Positions 45,036 to 55,283 are shown, numbered from the stretch's first letter. The stretch: DNA of 64,000 nt from Bacteroides eggerthii (GCF_025146565.1 NZ_CP102258.1:558001-622000); one strand, 5' to 3'. The notes: a model not told the origin generated them from the letters alone. Translations and numbers: made by a program.

Positions 45036-45983
45036 TCATAAAGGATATTCCTCAAAAGCATACAGCAGCGTTGACAAATAACGTTCTCCCGTATCAGGCA
45101 GCAATACCACGATGTTCTTGCCCTCATTCTCCGGTAGTTGCGCCAGTTCTGTGGCAGCACTCACAGCGGCTCCCGAAGAAATCCCCACTAACAGCCCTTC
45201 GTATCTTGCCAGTTCGCGGCTCGTACGGATAGCATCATCATTGGATACTTGCAGAATTCCGTCCACAATTGCACTATTATAGTTTTTGGGAACAAAGCCC
45301 GCACCGATACCCTGAATTTTATGCGGCCCCGGTTTCCCCCCCGATAGCACCGGCGAGTCTTCCGGTTCTACGGCTATCACCTTCACTTCGGGATTATGTT
45401 TCTTCAAAGCCGCTCCAACACCACTCACTGTTCCTCCGGTGCCTACCCCAGCGACAAACATATCGACTTTCCCGTCCGTATCCTGCCAAATTTCCTGTCC
45501 GGTAGTACGCTCATGAACAGCAGGGTTAGCATGATTGTCGAATTGTTGCAAAATCAGCGAACCGGGAGTGACCGACTTCAATTCTTCGGCACGCGCCATA
45601 GCGCCTTTCATGCCGTCCGCACCGGGAGTCAAGACAAGCTCCGCCCCAAGGGCTTTCAGCAAGTTGCAACGCTCCATGCTCATAGTGTCCGGCATAGTCA
45701 AAATCAGTTTATAGCCTTTGGCAGCCGCAACAAACGCAAGTCCCACCCCGGTATTTCCGCTGGTCGGTTCGATAATCGTCGCACCGGGTTTCAGCAGTCC
45801 TTTCGCTTCCGCATCTTCTATCATAGCCAGTGCGACACGATCCTTTACACTGCCCGCAGGATTAAAATATTCCAGTTTGACAATCACATGAGCTTTCAAG
45901 TCTTTACTCCTGCTATAATTATTCAACTCCAACAAAGGAGTGTTGCCTACCAAGTTGGTAAGCCGTTGTGCTATTTTTTTCAT
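45036..45983 (-). CDS. cysK: Cysteine synthase A (O-acetylserine sulfhydrylase)
   Basis: PLP enzyme that makes cysteine from O-acetylserine and sulfide. NPAGSVKDR contains the PLP Lys47; EPTSGNTGVGLA binds the substrate carboxylate; GVGTGGTVSGVG binds the PLP phosphate; GISSGAAVSAA is near the C-terminal end of the active site. 315 aa, normal. Divergent from cysE, the gene for the preceding step, across a 160-base region with a promoter for each. GC-richer than the alginate genes. Confidence 0.95.
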   Translation of the reverse strand: MKKIAQRLTNLVGNTPLLELNNYSRSKDLKAHVIVKLEYFNPAGSVKDRVALAMIEDAEAKGLLKPGATIIEPTSGNTGVGLAFVAAAKGYKLILTMPDTMSMERCNLLKALGAELVLTPGADGMKGAMARAEELKSVTPGSLILQQFDNHANPAVHERTTGQEIWQDTDGKVDMFVAGVGTGGTVSGVGAALKKHNPEVKVIAVEPEDSPVLSGGKPGPHKIQGIGAGFVPKNYNSAIVDGILQVSNDDAIRTSRELARYEGLLVGISSGAAVSAATELAQLPENEGKNIVVLLPDTGERYLSTLLYAFEEYPL

Positions 45984-46010
45984 AACCTGTATAGTGAATT
46001 ATTGATAATA

Positions 46011-46041
46011 CAAAAATACGGCGAAGTCTGTTCATCCCAAA
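46011..46041 (-). promoter_or_regulatory. cysK promoter TTTG-N19-TATTTTTG
   Basis: Minus strand: TTTG (46038-46041), 19 bases, TATTTTTG (46011-46018). Leader about 25 bases. Confidence 0.7.
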
Positions 46042-46106
46042 TACCATAAATGTGGTAAATCCATACTATAAATGAGGGATATGTAGGAAAATTGGTGAGT
46101 ATTTTA

Positions 46107-46114
46107 TACCTTTG
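46107..46114 (+). promoter_or_regulatory. -7 box TACCTTTG of cysE
   Basis: TAnnTTTG match 29 bases before the ATG at 46144; no clear -33. Confidence 0.5.
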
Positions 46115-46143
46115 TAGCCACTTTATTAATAAAGGATATCATA

Positions 46144-47043
46144 ATGAGTCCACTTAATTTTACTCACATCCTGACACAAGCAGTCGACGAGCTATCGGAA
46201 AGCGAATCTTACAAAGGACTGTTTCACCAGCACACAGACGGCAACCCATTGCCATCAGCTAAGGCATTGTGCGATATTATCGAATTGGCACGCGCCATTA
46301 TCTTTCCCGGATATTTTGGAAATTCAACAGTCAACAGCCGTACGGTGACTTACCATATCGGAGTCAATGTGGAAAGACTGTTCGACCTGCTGACAGAACA
46401 GATACTTGCAGGACTCTGTTTCGGCAGCGATGATGAAGGCAGCTGCTGCACAGAGCTCCAGCGCGAGGAAGCCGCCTCAATCGCCGCCCGGTTCATCAGT
46501 CATTTGCCCGAACTGCGCCGCATACTGGCAACAGATGTGGAAGCCGCTTACAACGGCGATCCAGCCGCCCATTCGTTCGGTGAAGTCATCAGCTGCTATC
46601 CCGCCATTCGCGCCATCAGCAACTACCGTATAGCGCACGAACTGCTGGTGCTCGGTGTACCCCTTATCCCACGCATCATAACCGAAATGGCACATAGCGA
46701 AACCGGAATCGACATTCATCCGGGAGCCGCCATAGGCAGTTATTTCACGATAGACCATGGCACAGGTGTGGTAATCGGTGAGACTTGTATCATCGGCAAT
46801 AACGTAAAACTATATCAGGGGGTGACCCTCGGAGCCAAAAGCTTCCCATTGGACGAAGACGGCAAGCCAATCAAAGGTATTCCCCGACACCCGATATTGG
46901 AAGATAATGTCATTGTCTACTCCAACGCCACCATACTGGGACGCATCACCATTGGAAAAAATGCTACCGTAGGCGGCAACATCTGGGTAACGGAAGATGT
47001 ACCGGCAGGCGCAAGGATAGTACAGACCAAGGCAAAGAAATAG
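46144..47043 (+). CDS. cysE: Serine O-acetyltransferase
   Basis: Makes O-acetylserine from serine and acetyl-CoA, the step before CysK. 299 aa: helical N-terminal half, then a left-handed beta-helix of hexapeptide repeats (about 190-290) with DIHPGAAIGSYFTIDHGTGVVIGE, in which the His residues are catalytic, and KLYQGVTLGAKSF. It resembles the longer EpsC-like plant/bacterial type. Divergent from cysK. Cytoplasmic. Confidence 0.92.
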   Translation: MSPLNFTHILTQAVDELSESESYKGLFHQHTDGNPLPSAKALCDIIELARAIIFPGYFGNSTVNSRTVTYHIGVNVERLFDLLTEQILAGLCFGSDDEGSCCTELQREEAASIAARFISHLPELRRILATDVEAAYNGDPAAHSFGEVISCYPAIRAISNYRIAHELLVLGVPLIPRIITEMAHSETGIDIHPGAAIGSYFTIDHGTGVVIGETCIIGNNVKLYQGVTLGAKSFPLDEDGKPIKGIPRHPILEDNVIVYSNATILGRITIGKNATVGGNIWVTEDVPAGARIVQTKAKK

Positions 47044-47122
47044 GCCTGCGAAATGGTGAATAAGAAAAAGAGAAACGACAGCAAAATAGAGAATTGTAAT
47101 TGTAAAATAGAAAATAAATTAG

Positions 47123-48550
47123 ATGAGCGAACAATCATTTGAAATGATTGCCAAAACTTTCCAAGGACTGGAAGAAACATTGGCACAAGAACTAACCTCC
47201 TTAGGAGCAGACGAGATACAGATAGGACGTCGTATGGTATCATTCTGCGGAGACAAGGAAATGATGTACAAGGCAAATTTCTGCCTGCGAACTGCTATCC
47301 GCATCCTGAAACCTATCAAGCATTTCGTTGCAAAGAATGCCGATGAAGTGTACGAACAAATCAAAGCAATCCACTGGGAAGATTATTTGGACGTCGACAA
47401 GACTTTCGCCGTAGACGCAGTCGTGTTCAGCGAAGAATTCCGCCATTCCAAGTTTGTCTCCTACAAAGTGAAAGACGCTATCGTAGACTACTTCCGGGAC
47501 GCCTACAACAAACGCCCGTCCGTACGTATCAGCAAACCGGACGTATTGCTGAACATCCACATTGCGGAAACCAAATGCACGCTTTCCCTTGATTCATCGG
47601 GTGAGTCCCTGCATCGCCGCGGTTATCGCCAGGAAGCTGTGGAAGCTCCCCTGAATGAGGTTCTGGCTGCCGGTATGATACTTATGACAGGTTGGCATGG
47701 AGAATGTGACCTGATAGATCCAATGTGCGGTTCGGGTACAATCCCCATCGAAGCGGCTTTAATAGCCAGAAACATCGCACCGGGCGTATTCCGTAAGGAA
47801 TTTGCTTTTGAGAAATGGATTGATTTCGACCAGGAACTGTTCGACAAGATTTACAATGATGACAGTCAGGAACGGGAATTCGATCATAAAATATACGGGT
47901 ACGACAACAATCCGAAAGCCAATGAAATCGCAACCCATAACATAAAAGCCGCAGGCGTGTCCAAAGACGTAGCGCTGAAGCTACAACCGTTCCAGCAGTT
48001 TGAACAGCCCAAGGAAAAGGCCATTATCATCACCAACCCGCCTTATGGCGAACGTATATCTACCAACGACCTGCTGGGCTTATACTCCATGATTGGCGAA
48101 CGGCTGAAACATGCCTTTATCGGCAACACCGCATGGATACTCTCTTATCGTGAAGAATGTTTCGACCAGATCGGACTGAAAGCTACTGCCAAGATACCTT
48201 TATTCAACGGTGCTTTGGAGTGTGAATTCCGCAAATATGAAATCTTCGACGGAAAATATAAAGAATTCAAAAAGCAAGAAAATGAAGAAGGCGACGATAA
48301 AGAAGAGTACAGACCATACGTATCAAGAGAGAGAAAGGAGTTCAAATCCGGCGAGAGAAGAGAATTCAAGCCAAGAGAAAGAAGAGAATTCAAACCGGAT
48401 GAGAAACGGGAGTTCAAACCTCGCGGATACAGAAAACCGACAGACGGAGAATGGAAACCAAAGCGGGAGTTTAATAAAGAACGGGAGTTTAACAGAGACC
48501 GCAAACCCAGAGAGTTCCGGAAATGGGACAACGAACGGACTAACGACTGA
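47123..48550 (+). CDS. 23S rRNA guanine-N2 methyltransferase, RlmL-type, with repetitive charged tail
   Basis: THUMP-domain RNA methyltransferase. THUMP about residues 45-155; methyltransferase about 160-385 with DPMCGSGTIPIEAA (SAM loop) and NPPYGER near 305-310, the catalytic motif of N2-guanine or N6-adenine enzymes; matches the N-terminal module of RlmL. Odd: the last ~80 residues (about 395-475) are a low-complexity tail of Arg, Glu, Lys and Phe with repeats of the type RREFKP/KREFKP, probably disordered and RNA-binding. 475 aa in all. It precedes the DPP IV-like gene by 22 bases. Confidence 0.82.
   Translation: MSEQSFEMIAKTFQGLEETLAQELTSLGADEIQIGRRMVSFCGDKEMMYKANFCLRTAIRILKPIKHFVAKNADEVYEQIKAIHWEDYLDVDKTFAVDAVVFSEEFRHSKFVSYKVKDAIVDYFRDAYNKRPSVRISKPDVLLNIHIAETKCTLSLDSSGESLHRRGYRQEAVEAPLNEVLAAGMILMTGWHGECDLIDPMCGSGTIPIEAALIARNIAPGVFRKEFAFEKWIDFDQELFDKIYNDDSQEREFDHKIYGYDNNPKANEIATHNIKAAGVSKDVALKLQPFQQFEQPKEKAIIITNPPYGERISTNDLLGLYSMIGERLKHAFIGNTAWILSYREECFDQIGLKATAKIPLFNGALECEFRKYEIFDGKYKEFKKQENEEGDDKEEYRPYVSRERKEFKSGERREFKPRERREFKPDEKREFKPRGYRKPTDGEWKPKREFNKEREFNRDRKPREFRKWDNERTND
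48318..48525 (+). repeat. Imperfect tandem repeat coding for the (R/K)REFKP tail
   Basis: Units of about 21-24 bases built on GAGAGAAGAGAATTCAA recur through the 3' end of the methyltransferase gene. Variation between units is partly synonymous, so the peptide pattern seems to be maintained. Confidence 0.6.
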
Positions 48551-48572
48551 TATCGCTATAAAAAGAAGAGCT

Positions 48573-50768
48573 ATGAACATAAAGAGAAGCAGTAAAGTGA
48601 TCATGGCGCTGTTGCTGGCAGCATCTGCTTTATTTACAACTGAGCTTATGGCACAAGATTTGAAGAAACCAACCTTGGAGGACCTGCTTTCCGGTGGTGA
48701 AACCTATCGCATCATTGAAAACCTGCCGAATTTACGGTGGTGGGGCGACGTATGCATAAAGCCCGGCATCGACTCATTGTTTGCCGTCAACCCCAAAACC
48801 GGAAAAGAGACACTGCTCACAACGCGGGAAAAGGTTAATCAGGTGCTCAATTCATTGATAACCCCTACGGCGACAACAGCAGCCGTATCCGGACAGAAGA
48901 GAAGTAAAGTGCAGCATTTCTATAACACTGAATTCCCATGGCCGGACAAGCCGTATATGCTTATCAAACTGCCTGCAGAATACATCGTTTATGACTTTGA
49001 AAAAGACGAATTCGTTCAAGGCATGCCGCAAGCAGGAGAAAGGAAAGGCAGCGACATCGACTATACTCCGGAAGGAGGACACATAGCCTATACCGTAAAG
49101 AACAACCTTTTTGTGGACAACAAGGCCGTAACCAAAGAACCCGAAGGAATTGTGTGCGGGCAGAGTGTGCACCGCAATGAGTTCGGCATCAGCAAAGGCA
49201 CTTTTTGGAGTCCTCAAGGAGATCTTCTAGCCTTTTACCGTATGAACGAAAGCATGGTAACCCCCTATCCTTTGGTGGACATTACCCCCAGAATAGCTCT
49301 GGTGGATAAAATACGCTACCCGATGGCAGGCATGCTCAGCCATCAGGTTTCCGTAGGTATTTATAATCCGGGCACCCAAAAGACCGTTTACCTGAATACC
49401 GGCGACCCCACCAATCGCTACTTTACCAATATCAGCTGGGCACCCGACGGAAAGAGCCTCTATCTCATAGAACTGAACCGCGAGCAGAACCATGCAAAAC
49501 TTTGCCGGTATGACAGCAAAACCGGTGAACTGATGTCCACCCTCATGGAGGAAACACATACCAAGTACGTCGAACCCCAACATCCCATCCTGTTCCTGCC
49601 TTGGGATCACACGATGTTCATCTACCAGAGCCAGCGGGACGGCTATAATCACCTATATCTTTACAATACGGACGGCAAACTCATCAGGCAACTGACAAGG
49701 GGAGAGTGGCTGGTGCAAAAGATTTTGGGGTTCAACGCCAAGAAGAGGGAAGTAATCATCACCTCTACGGAAGTGTCCCCTCTGCAAAGCAACTTATATA
49801 AGGTAAATGTGAATACAGGCAAATGCACCCCGTTGGATAATGGCAAGGGGATCCATGAAGGAATACTCTCCGCTTCGGGCAGTTACATCATCGACCGTTA
49901 TTCCACTCCCGACATTCCCCGCCAAATAGATATAATTACTACACAAAACGGGAAAAACGTGAGCCTGCTGACTGCAAAGAACCCGTATGAAGACTTCATT
50001 ATGCCCATGATAGAAACAGGCACAATCAAAGCTGCCGACGGCAAGACCGACCTCCACTACCGCCTTGTCAAGCCTGCCGATTTCAATCCCGGCAAGAAGT
50101 ATCCTACGATTATCTATGTATATGGCGGTCCTCATGCCCAATTGGTCACCAACGGCTGGATGACCGGTATACGCGGCTGGGACATCTACATGGCGAATAA
50201 AGGCTACATCATGTTCACGCTTGACAACCGCGGCAGTGAAAACCGCGGGCTGGAATTTGAGAACGTCACCTTCCGTCGTCTCGGCATAGAAGAGGGAAAA
50301 GACCAGATAAAAGGCGTTGAATTCCTGAAGAGCCTGCCTTATGTGGACGGTGAACGTATTGGTGTTCATGGCTGGAGTTTTGGCGGACACATGACCACCT
50401 CCCTGATGCTCCGTTATCCGGAGATATTCAAAGTAGGTGTTGCCGGCGGACCTGTCATCGACTGGAGCTATTATGAAATCATGTACGGCGAACGCTACAT
50501 GGACACCCCTCAAAGTAATCCCCAAGGCTACAAGGAAACGAACCTGAAGAACCTTGCAGGCAATCTGAAGGGACATTTGCTCATCATCCACGATGACCAC
50601 GACAGTACCTGCGTGCCCCAGCACACGCTTTCTTTCATGAAGGCATGTATCGACGCGCGCACTTATCCCGATCTATTCATCTACCCCGGACATCCGCATA
50701 ATGTCAAGGGACGTGACCGTATACATCTGCATGAAAAAATAACCCGGTATTTCGAGGATTATTTATAG
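48573..50768 (+). CDS. Prolyl dipeptidyl peptidase, DPP IV-like (S9 family)
   Basis: Exported serine peptidase that removes X-Pro dipeptides, part of peptide scavenging. Start chosen at ATG 48573, which gives a signal peptide (MNIKRSSKVIMALLLAAS); the frame extends further upstream only by overlapping the methyltransferase tail. 731 aa: eight-bladed beta-propeller (about 60-470) and an alpha/beta-hydrolase domain with GWSFGG (Ser602), Asp674 and His707 as the triad. Usual DPP IV size. Confidence 0.88.
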   Translation: MNIKRSSKVIMALLLAASALFTTELMAQDLKKPTLEDLLSGGETYRIIENLPNLRWWGDVCIKPGIDSLFAVNPKTGKETLLTTREKVNQVLNSLITPTATTAAVSGQKRSKVQHFYNTEFPWPDKPYMLIKLPAEYIVYDFEKDEFVQGMPQAGERKGSDIDYTPEGGHIAYTVKNNLFVDNKAVTKEPEGIVCGQSVHRNEFGISKGTFWSPQGDLLAFYRMNESMVTPYPLVDITPRIALVDKIRYPMAGMLSHQVSVGIYNPGTQKTVYLNTGDPTNRYFTNISWAPDGKSLYLIELNREQNHAKLCRYDSKTGELMSTLMEETHTKYVEPQHPILFLPWDHTMFIYQSQRDGYNHLYLYNTDGKLIRQLTRGEWLVQKILGFNAKKREVIITSTEVSPLQSNLYKVNVNTGKCTPLDNGKGIHEGILSASGSYIIDRYSTPDIPRQIDIITTQNGKNVSLLTAKNPYEDFIMPMIETGTIKAADGKTDLHYRLVKPADFNPGKKYPTIIYVYGGPHAQLVTNGWMTGIRGWDIYMANKGYIMFTLDNRGSENRGLEFENVTFRRLGIEEGKDQIKGVEFLKSLPYVDGERIGVHGWSFGGHMTTSLMLRYPEIFKVGVAGGPVIDWSYYEIMYGERYMDTPQSNPQGYKETNLKNLAGNLKGHLLIIHDDHDSTCVPQHTLSFMKACIDARTYPDLFIYPGHPHNVKGRDRIHLHEKITRYFEDYL

Positions 50769-50812
50769 AGCAGCAGTATTTTTTCAACCGTAAATAACTA
50801 AAACATACCTAT

Positions 50813-52087
50813 ATGAAAGTATTATTACTCGGCTCAGGTGGCCGCGAACACGCTTTGGCTTGGAAGATTGCACAAAGCCCCAAAATAGAAAAACTGTACA
50901 TCGCTCCCGGCAATGCAGGCACAAACGCAGTAGGCGAGAACGTAGAGATAAAGGCTACGGACTTCCCCGCCCTCAAGGCTTTTGCCCTTGAGCAGAAAAT
51001 TGACATGATTGTGGTGGGTCCTGAAGACCCGCTGGTACAAGGCATTTTCGATTACTTCAAAGGAGATGCCTCCACGCAGCACATCGCCATTATCGGCCCC
51101 TCCGCAAAAGGTGCACAGTTGGAAGGCAGCAAGGAGTTTGCCAAAGAGTTCATGCTGCGCCACAACATTCCTACCGCCCGCTACAAAAGCGTAACCGCCG
51201 ATACACTGGAAGAAGGCCTTGCCTTTCTTGATACTCTTACCGCCCCTTACGTATTGAAAGCCGACGGTTTGTGCGCCGGTAAAGGCGTACTGATTCTTCC
51301 CACTTTGGAAGAGGCCCGGAAAGAGCTGAAAGAGATGCTCAGCGGTATGTTCGGCGATGCCAGCGCAACGGTGGTTATCGAGGAGTTTCTCAGCGGCATA
51401 GAGTGCTCGGTATTCGTCCTGAGCGACGGTGAGCATTACAAGGTATTGCCCGTAGCCAAAGACTATAAACGTATCGGGGAAGGTGACAAAGGACTGAATA
51501 CCGGTGGTATGGGTAGTGTAACTCCCGTTCCTTTCGCCAACGATGAATTTATGGAGAAGGTGCGCAAACGCATTATAGAACCTACCATCAACGGCTTGCG
51601 CGAAGAAGGTATCCTGTACAAAGGTTTCATCTTCCTGGGCCTTATCAACGTACAGAACGAACCGATGGTAATCGAATATAACGTTCGCATGGGCGATCCG
51701 GAAACAGAAAGCGTCATGCTACGTATTAAAAGCGATATTGTGGAGCTTTTTGAAGGCGTACATAAGGTAGACCTCGGCACCAAGACAATGGAGCTTGACC
51801 CGCGCACAGCAGCCTGCGTAATGCTGGTCAGCGGCGGTTATCCTGAAGCATATCAAAAAGGGTATCCGATGAGCGGTTTTGACTCTGCCGAAGCCACAGA
51901 CAGCATCCTGTTCCATGCCGGCACTGCCGTAAAAGACGGACGCATCGTCACCAACGGCGGACGCGTCATAGCCGTCTGTTCGTATGGAGCGACCAAAGAA
52001 GAGGCTTTGGAAAAGAGTTATAAAGTGGCCGACATGCTAAGCTTCGAAGGCAAATACTTCCGTCGCGACATCGGATTCGACCTCTAA
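50813..52087 (+). CDS. purD: Phosphoribosylamine-glycine ligase
   Basis: Second step of purine synthesis (GAR synthetase). ATP-grasp enzyme of 424 aa starting [18 protein letters not shown], with [30 protein letters not shown], the [11 protein letters not shown] loop and the [10 protein letters not shown] metal-binding segment. Full length. It is followed after 6 bases by a membrane protein gene. Confidence 0.96.
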   Translation: MKVLLLGSGGREHALAWKIAQSPKIEKLYIAPGNAGTNAVGENVEIKATDFPALKAFALEQKIDMIVVGPEDPLVQGIFDYFKGDASTQHIAIIGPSAKGAQLEGSKEFAKEFMLRHNIPTARYKSVTADTLEEGLAFLDTLTAPYVLKADGLCAGKGVLILPTLEEARKELKEMLSGMFGDASATVVIEEFLSGIECSVFVLSDGEHYKVLPVAKDYKRIGEGDKGLNTGGMGSVTPVPFANDEFMEKVRKRIIEPTINGLREEGILYKGFIFLGLINVQNEPMVIEYNVRMGDPETESVMLRIKSDIVELFEGVHKVDLGTKTMELDPRTAACVMLVSGGYPEAYQKGYPMSGFDSAEATDSILFHAGTAVKDGRIVTNGGRVIAVCSYGATKEEALEKSYKVADMLSFEGKYFRRDIGFDL

Positions 52088-52093
52088 CAAGCA

Positions 52094-53089
52094 ATGAGAA
52101 CCCAAAGATTCCAAAACCGGGTTACGGCGGGACGCTTCACGCTTCCCGTCGCCATTCTCCTGTCGGTAGCCTGCTGGATACTGAGCGCTATTTTATTGCC
52201 CGATTTGGATGTGCAGAAAGACAATTATCCTTTGTGGAACACGTTCTGCAACTCATGTATTCCAGCCTGGGGTAACCGTCTTTCCAGTTTTATCCTATAC
52301 TCCGTCATAGGCTATTTTCTGATCGGCCTGAACAATGCATTCGCCATCATCCGCATGCGTGCATCGGTGCAGACCGGCATTTATTTTCTATTGATTTCCG
52401 TTTGTCCGAGCCTGCACGTACTATATGCAGGAGATTTAGCGGCGATCGCTTTCCTGATAGCCCTGTTTTTCCTGTTCAAGAGCTATCAGCATCCCAAGCC
52501 TGCCGGTTATCTTTTCCACACATTCACATTCATCGGAACCGGCAGTCTGCTTTTTCCGCAACTCACGTACTTCGCACCCATATTCTGGATAGGCGCATAT
52601 AACTTCCAGTCCCTCCACACCAAGAGTTTCTTCGCCTCACTCGTCGGTTGGAGCCTGCCCTATTGGTTCCTGCTGGGCTATGCCTACACCTCCGGACAAA
52701 TGGACCTATTCTACCGACCGTTTCTGGAACTGGTGAATTTCCACCCTGTCCGGTTTAATTTTCAGCCATGGGAACTGGCCACAAGCGGATATTTACTCCT
52801 TTTATATATAGTGAGTTCAAGCCACTGCCTGATTGCCGGATATGAGGACAAGATACGCACGCGCAGTTACTTGCATTTCCTGATATTCCTGAACTTCTGC
52901 ATTTTTGCCTACATAGGTTTGCAACCTGCCTTATATCCCCATTTGTTATCTTTGCTGCTCATCGGTGTCAGCATCCTGATAGGGCATTTGTTCGTACTGA
53001 CCAATAGCCGGAGTTCCAACATATTCTTCATCATTATGCTGGTCGGATTATTCACTTTATTCGGATTCAACCTATGGACGCTTTTGTAG
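52094..53089 (+). CDS. Unknown polytopic membrane protein, 331 aa
   Basis: I do not recognise a named family. It is an inner-membrane protein with about nine or ten hydrophobic helices, the first at about residues 17-37 (LPVAILLSVACWILSAILL). No catalytic motif is evident. It lies 6 bases after purD and overlaps the DedA-like gene by 16 bases, so it is cotranscribed with both. A function in the envelope is the most that can be said. Confidence 0.6.
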   Translation: MRTQRFQNRVTAGRFTLPVAILLSVACWILSAILLPDLDVQKDNYPLWNTFCNSCIPAWGNRLSSFILYSVIGYFLIGLNNAFAIIRMRASVQTGIYFLLISVCPSLHVLYAGDLAAIAFLIALFFLFKSYQHPKPAGYLFHTFTFIGTGSLLFPQLTYFAPIFWIGAYNFQSLHTKSFFASLVGWSLPYWFLLGYAYTSGQMDLFYRPFLELVNFHPVRFNFQPWELATSGYLLLLYIVSSSHCLIAGYEDKIRTRSYLHFLIFLNFCIFAYIGLQPALYPHLLSLLLIGVSILIGHLFVLTNSRSSNIFFIIMLVGLFTLFGFNLWTLL

Positions 53090-53553
53090 GCACACTGATA
53101 CAGTTGCTGATTGACTGGGGTTATGCAGGGCTTTTCATTTCCGCCTTACTGGCCGGAAGCATTGTCCCGTTCAGTTCGGAGTTGGTGATGATAGCACTCG
53201 TCAAAGTAGGGCTAAGCCCCGCCATTTGCGTTCTTGCCGCAACATTGGGGAATACGGCTGGCGGCATGACCTGCTACTACATGGGATGTCTCGGCAAAAC
53301 AGACTGGATTGAAAAATACTTCAAGGTAAAGAAGGAGAAAATCGACAAGATGCAGCGTTTTCTGCAAGGGAAAGGAGCGCTTATGGCTTTCTTTGCTTTC
53401 CTGCCTTTCGTAGGAGAGGCCATTGCCATAGCATTGGGATTTATGCGCAGCAACGTCACTCTGACTGTCTTCTCCATGTTTGTGGGGAAACTGATACGGT
53501 ACATCGTCATGCTACTGGCATTGCAAGGGGCGTTGTCGATGATTAACGGTTAG
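53074..53553 (+). CDS. DedA/YqaA-family small membrane protein
   Basis: 159 aa with four or five helices. FSSELVMIALVKVG and FLPFVGEAIAIALGFMR show the paired patterns of the SNARE-associated/DedA (YqaA) family, some members of which flip undecaprenyl phosphate or support envelope integrity. Starts inside the last codons of the upstream membrane gene. Confidence 0.75.
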   Translation: MDAFVGTLIQLLIDWGYAGLFISALLAGSIVPFSSELVMIALVKVGLSPAICVLAATLGNTAGGMTCYYMGCLGKTDWIEKYFKVKKEKIDKMQRFLQGKGALMAFFAFLPFVGEAIAIALGFMRSNVTLTVFSMFVGKLIRYIVMLLALQGALSMING

Positions 53554-53586
53554 TAATTTGTAGCACCCAATGATTTGTATGTGTGT

Positions 53587-54309
53587 ATGAAACGGATTAT
53601 AGAACGAACAGAAGACGGGAGCGCGACATTATTCGTGCCGGAACTGAATGAGCATTACCATTCGGTAAAAGGAGCCCGCACCGAATCTCAACATATCTTC
53701 ATTGATATGGGGTTTAAAGCATCCACCGCTTTCCAACCGCGTATTCTCGAAATAGGATTCGGTACGGGCCTGAACGCTTTGCTCACTCTGGAAACTGCCG
53801 GAGAGGAGAAAAGGGCGGTTCACTACACCGGCATCGAGCTCTATCCCTTGTCGTGGGAAGAAGTCGATGTTTTAAATTATAGCGACAACCCCCTATTTAA
53901 GAAACTGCACACTTCACCCTGGAACAAGGACGTGAACATTACGTCTTATTTTACGTTACACAAGGTACAAGGAGACGTTAGCCAAGTATTTTGTGACAGA
54001 CCTTCAACTACTGACGGCGAATCATCCGCCAAATCTCCGGCACTCTTCACAGACCACTTGTTCGACCTCGTTTATTTCGATGCCTTTGCTCCCGAAAAGC
54101 AACCGGAAATGTGGAGCGAAGAGCTTTTCCGGAATATATATGCCGGTATGAATACAGATGGAATACTGACTACATACTGTGCAAAAGGCGTTATCCGCCG
54201 CCTTCTGCAAGCAGTCGGATTTACTGTAGAACGGCTCCCCGGTCCGCCCGGCGGCAAGCGCGAGATACTCCGGGCATCAAAAAAAGTAGAAGAGCAGACC
54301 TCAGGCTAA
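53587..54309 (+). CDS. mnmD: MnmD-type tRNA methyltransferase (DUF752 domain)
   Basis: Resembles the methyltransferase half of MnmC, which makes 5-methylaminomethyl-2-thiouridine at the wobble base of tRNA; the FAD oxidase half is absent, as in stand-alone MnmD. EIGFGTGLNALLT is the SAM-binding motif (about residues 58-70 from this start), HYTGIELYP the acidic second motif and DLVYFDAFAPEKQPEMWS the catalytic-site segment. I start at ATG 53587 (MKRIIERTEDG, 240 aa); an ATG four codons upstream is possible. 33 bases after the DedA gene. Confidence 0.82.
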   Translation: MKRIIERTEDGSATLFVPELNEHYHSVKGARTESQHIFIDMGFKASTAFQPRILEIGFGTGLNALLTLETAGEEKRAVHYTGIELYPLSWEEVDVLNYSDNPLFKKLHTSPWNKDVNITSYFTLHKVQGDVSQVFCDRPSTTDGESSAKSPALFTDHLFDLVYFDAFAPEKQPEMWSEELFRNIYAGMNTDGILTTYCAKGVIRRLLQAVGFTVERLPGPPGGKREILRASKKVEEQTSG

Positions 54310-54376
54310 GGAAGAAGAACTGTACAACGGTTGCCCTGACCCTGAATTACTTATATTAAAACCATAAATAAAATAG

Positions 54377-55273
54377 ATGAAAAAGATATATTTTTTACTG
54401 CTTGCAACTATACTGGCAGCTTCCTGCAAACCAAGAAGCAACCAAAGCCAAAACAGCAACGACAAACCCGTCATTACTGTTACCCTTGAACCATTGCGGT
54501 ACTTTACCGAAGCCATTGCCGGCGATCATTTCACAGTAGTCAGCATGGTTCCCAAAGGTACAAGCCCGGAGACCTACGACCCTACGCCCCAGCAACTTGT
54601 AGACCTTGCCCACAGTAAGGCATATTTCCGTATCGGCTACATCGGATTCGAACAAAGCTGGACAGACAAGCTGACAGACAATGCCCCCCACTTACAATTC
54701 TTTGACATGTCGCAAGGAGTTGATTTGATTTATGACGATACGCACATCCATCATCACACAACGGATGAAGAGGAACATCCGCATGCCGCCGGGGTAGAAC
54801 CCCATATATGGAATTCCACCGTCAACGCGCAAATCATTGCAGGCAATATCCTAAGTGCGCTGTGCAGCATTGACAAAAACAATGAGGATTCCTATATGGA
54901 ACGCTATAACGCCCTTTGCCGGCAAATAGAGCATACCGACAGTCTCATCCGGCAAACGCTTGCAACACCTGGCGCAGACCATGCCTTTATGATTTACCAC
55001 CCGGCGCTTTCTTATTTCGCCCGCGACTACGGATTGCATCAAATACCTATCGAAGCCGGCGGCAAAGAACCCTCACCCGCACATCTGAAAGCACTGATTG
55101 ACACCTGCAAAGACGAAAAAGTACACGTCATCTTCGTGCAACCGGAATTTGACCGGCGCAATGCCGAACTCATCGCCAAACAAACCGGAACCCGCGTGGT
55201 TGATATCAATCCCCTATCCTACGACTGGGAGGCAGAGATGATGCATACAGCAAAGTCCCTGGCAGAGAAATAA
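54377..55273 (+). CDS. znuA: Zinc ABC transporter substrate-binding lipoprotein
   Basis: Periplasmic metal-binding protein of the cluster A-I family, 298 aa. Lipobox LAASC (Cys17) anchors it to a membrane. A His-rich, acidic loop (HIHHHTTDEEEHPHAAG, about residues 120-136) before the conserved EPHIW is the mark of zinc-specific ZnuA. Other metal-ligand regions: MIYHPALSYFARDYGL and PQFEFDRRNAELIA-like C-terminal half. It is paired with the ATPase gene 10 bases downstream. Confidence 0.88.
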   Translation: MKKIYFLLLATILAASCKPRSNQSQNSNDKPVITVTLEPLRYFTEAIAGDHFTVVSMVPKGTSPETYDPTPQQLVDLAHSKAYFRIGYIGFEQSWTDKLTDNAPHLQFFDMSQGVDLIYDDTHIHHHTTDEEEHPHAAGVEPHIWNSTVNAQIIAGNILSALCSIDKNNEDSYMERYNALCRQIEHTDSLIRQTLATPGADHAFMIYHPALSYFARDYGLHQIPIEAGGKEPSPAHLKALIDTCKDEKVHVIFVQPEFDRRNAELIAKQTGTRVVDINPLSYDWEAEMMHTAKSLAEK

Positions 55274-55283
55274 CCCCATTGAT

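Noticed and set aside
48145..48531. Minus-strand frame rich in LLNSR repeats
   Set aside because: It is only the complement of the repeats coding for the RlmL-type tail.
48210..48572. Upstream extension of the DPP IV-like gene
   Set aside because: The extra codons lie in another frame of the methyltransferase tail and would bury the signal peptide that begins at 48573.
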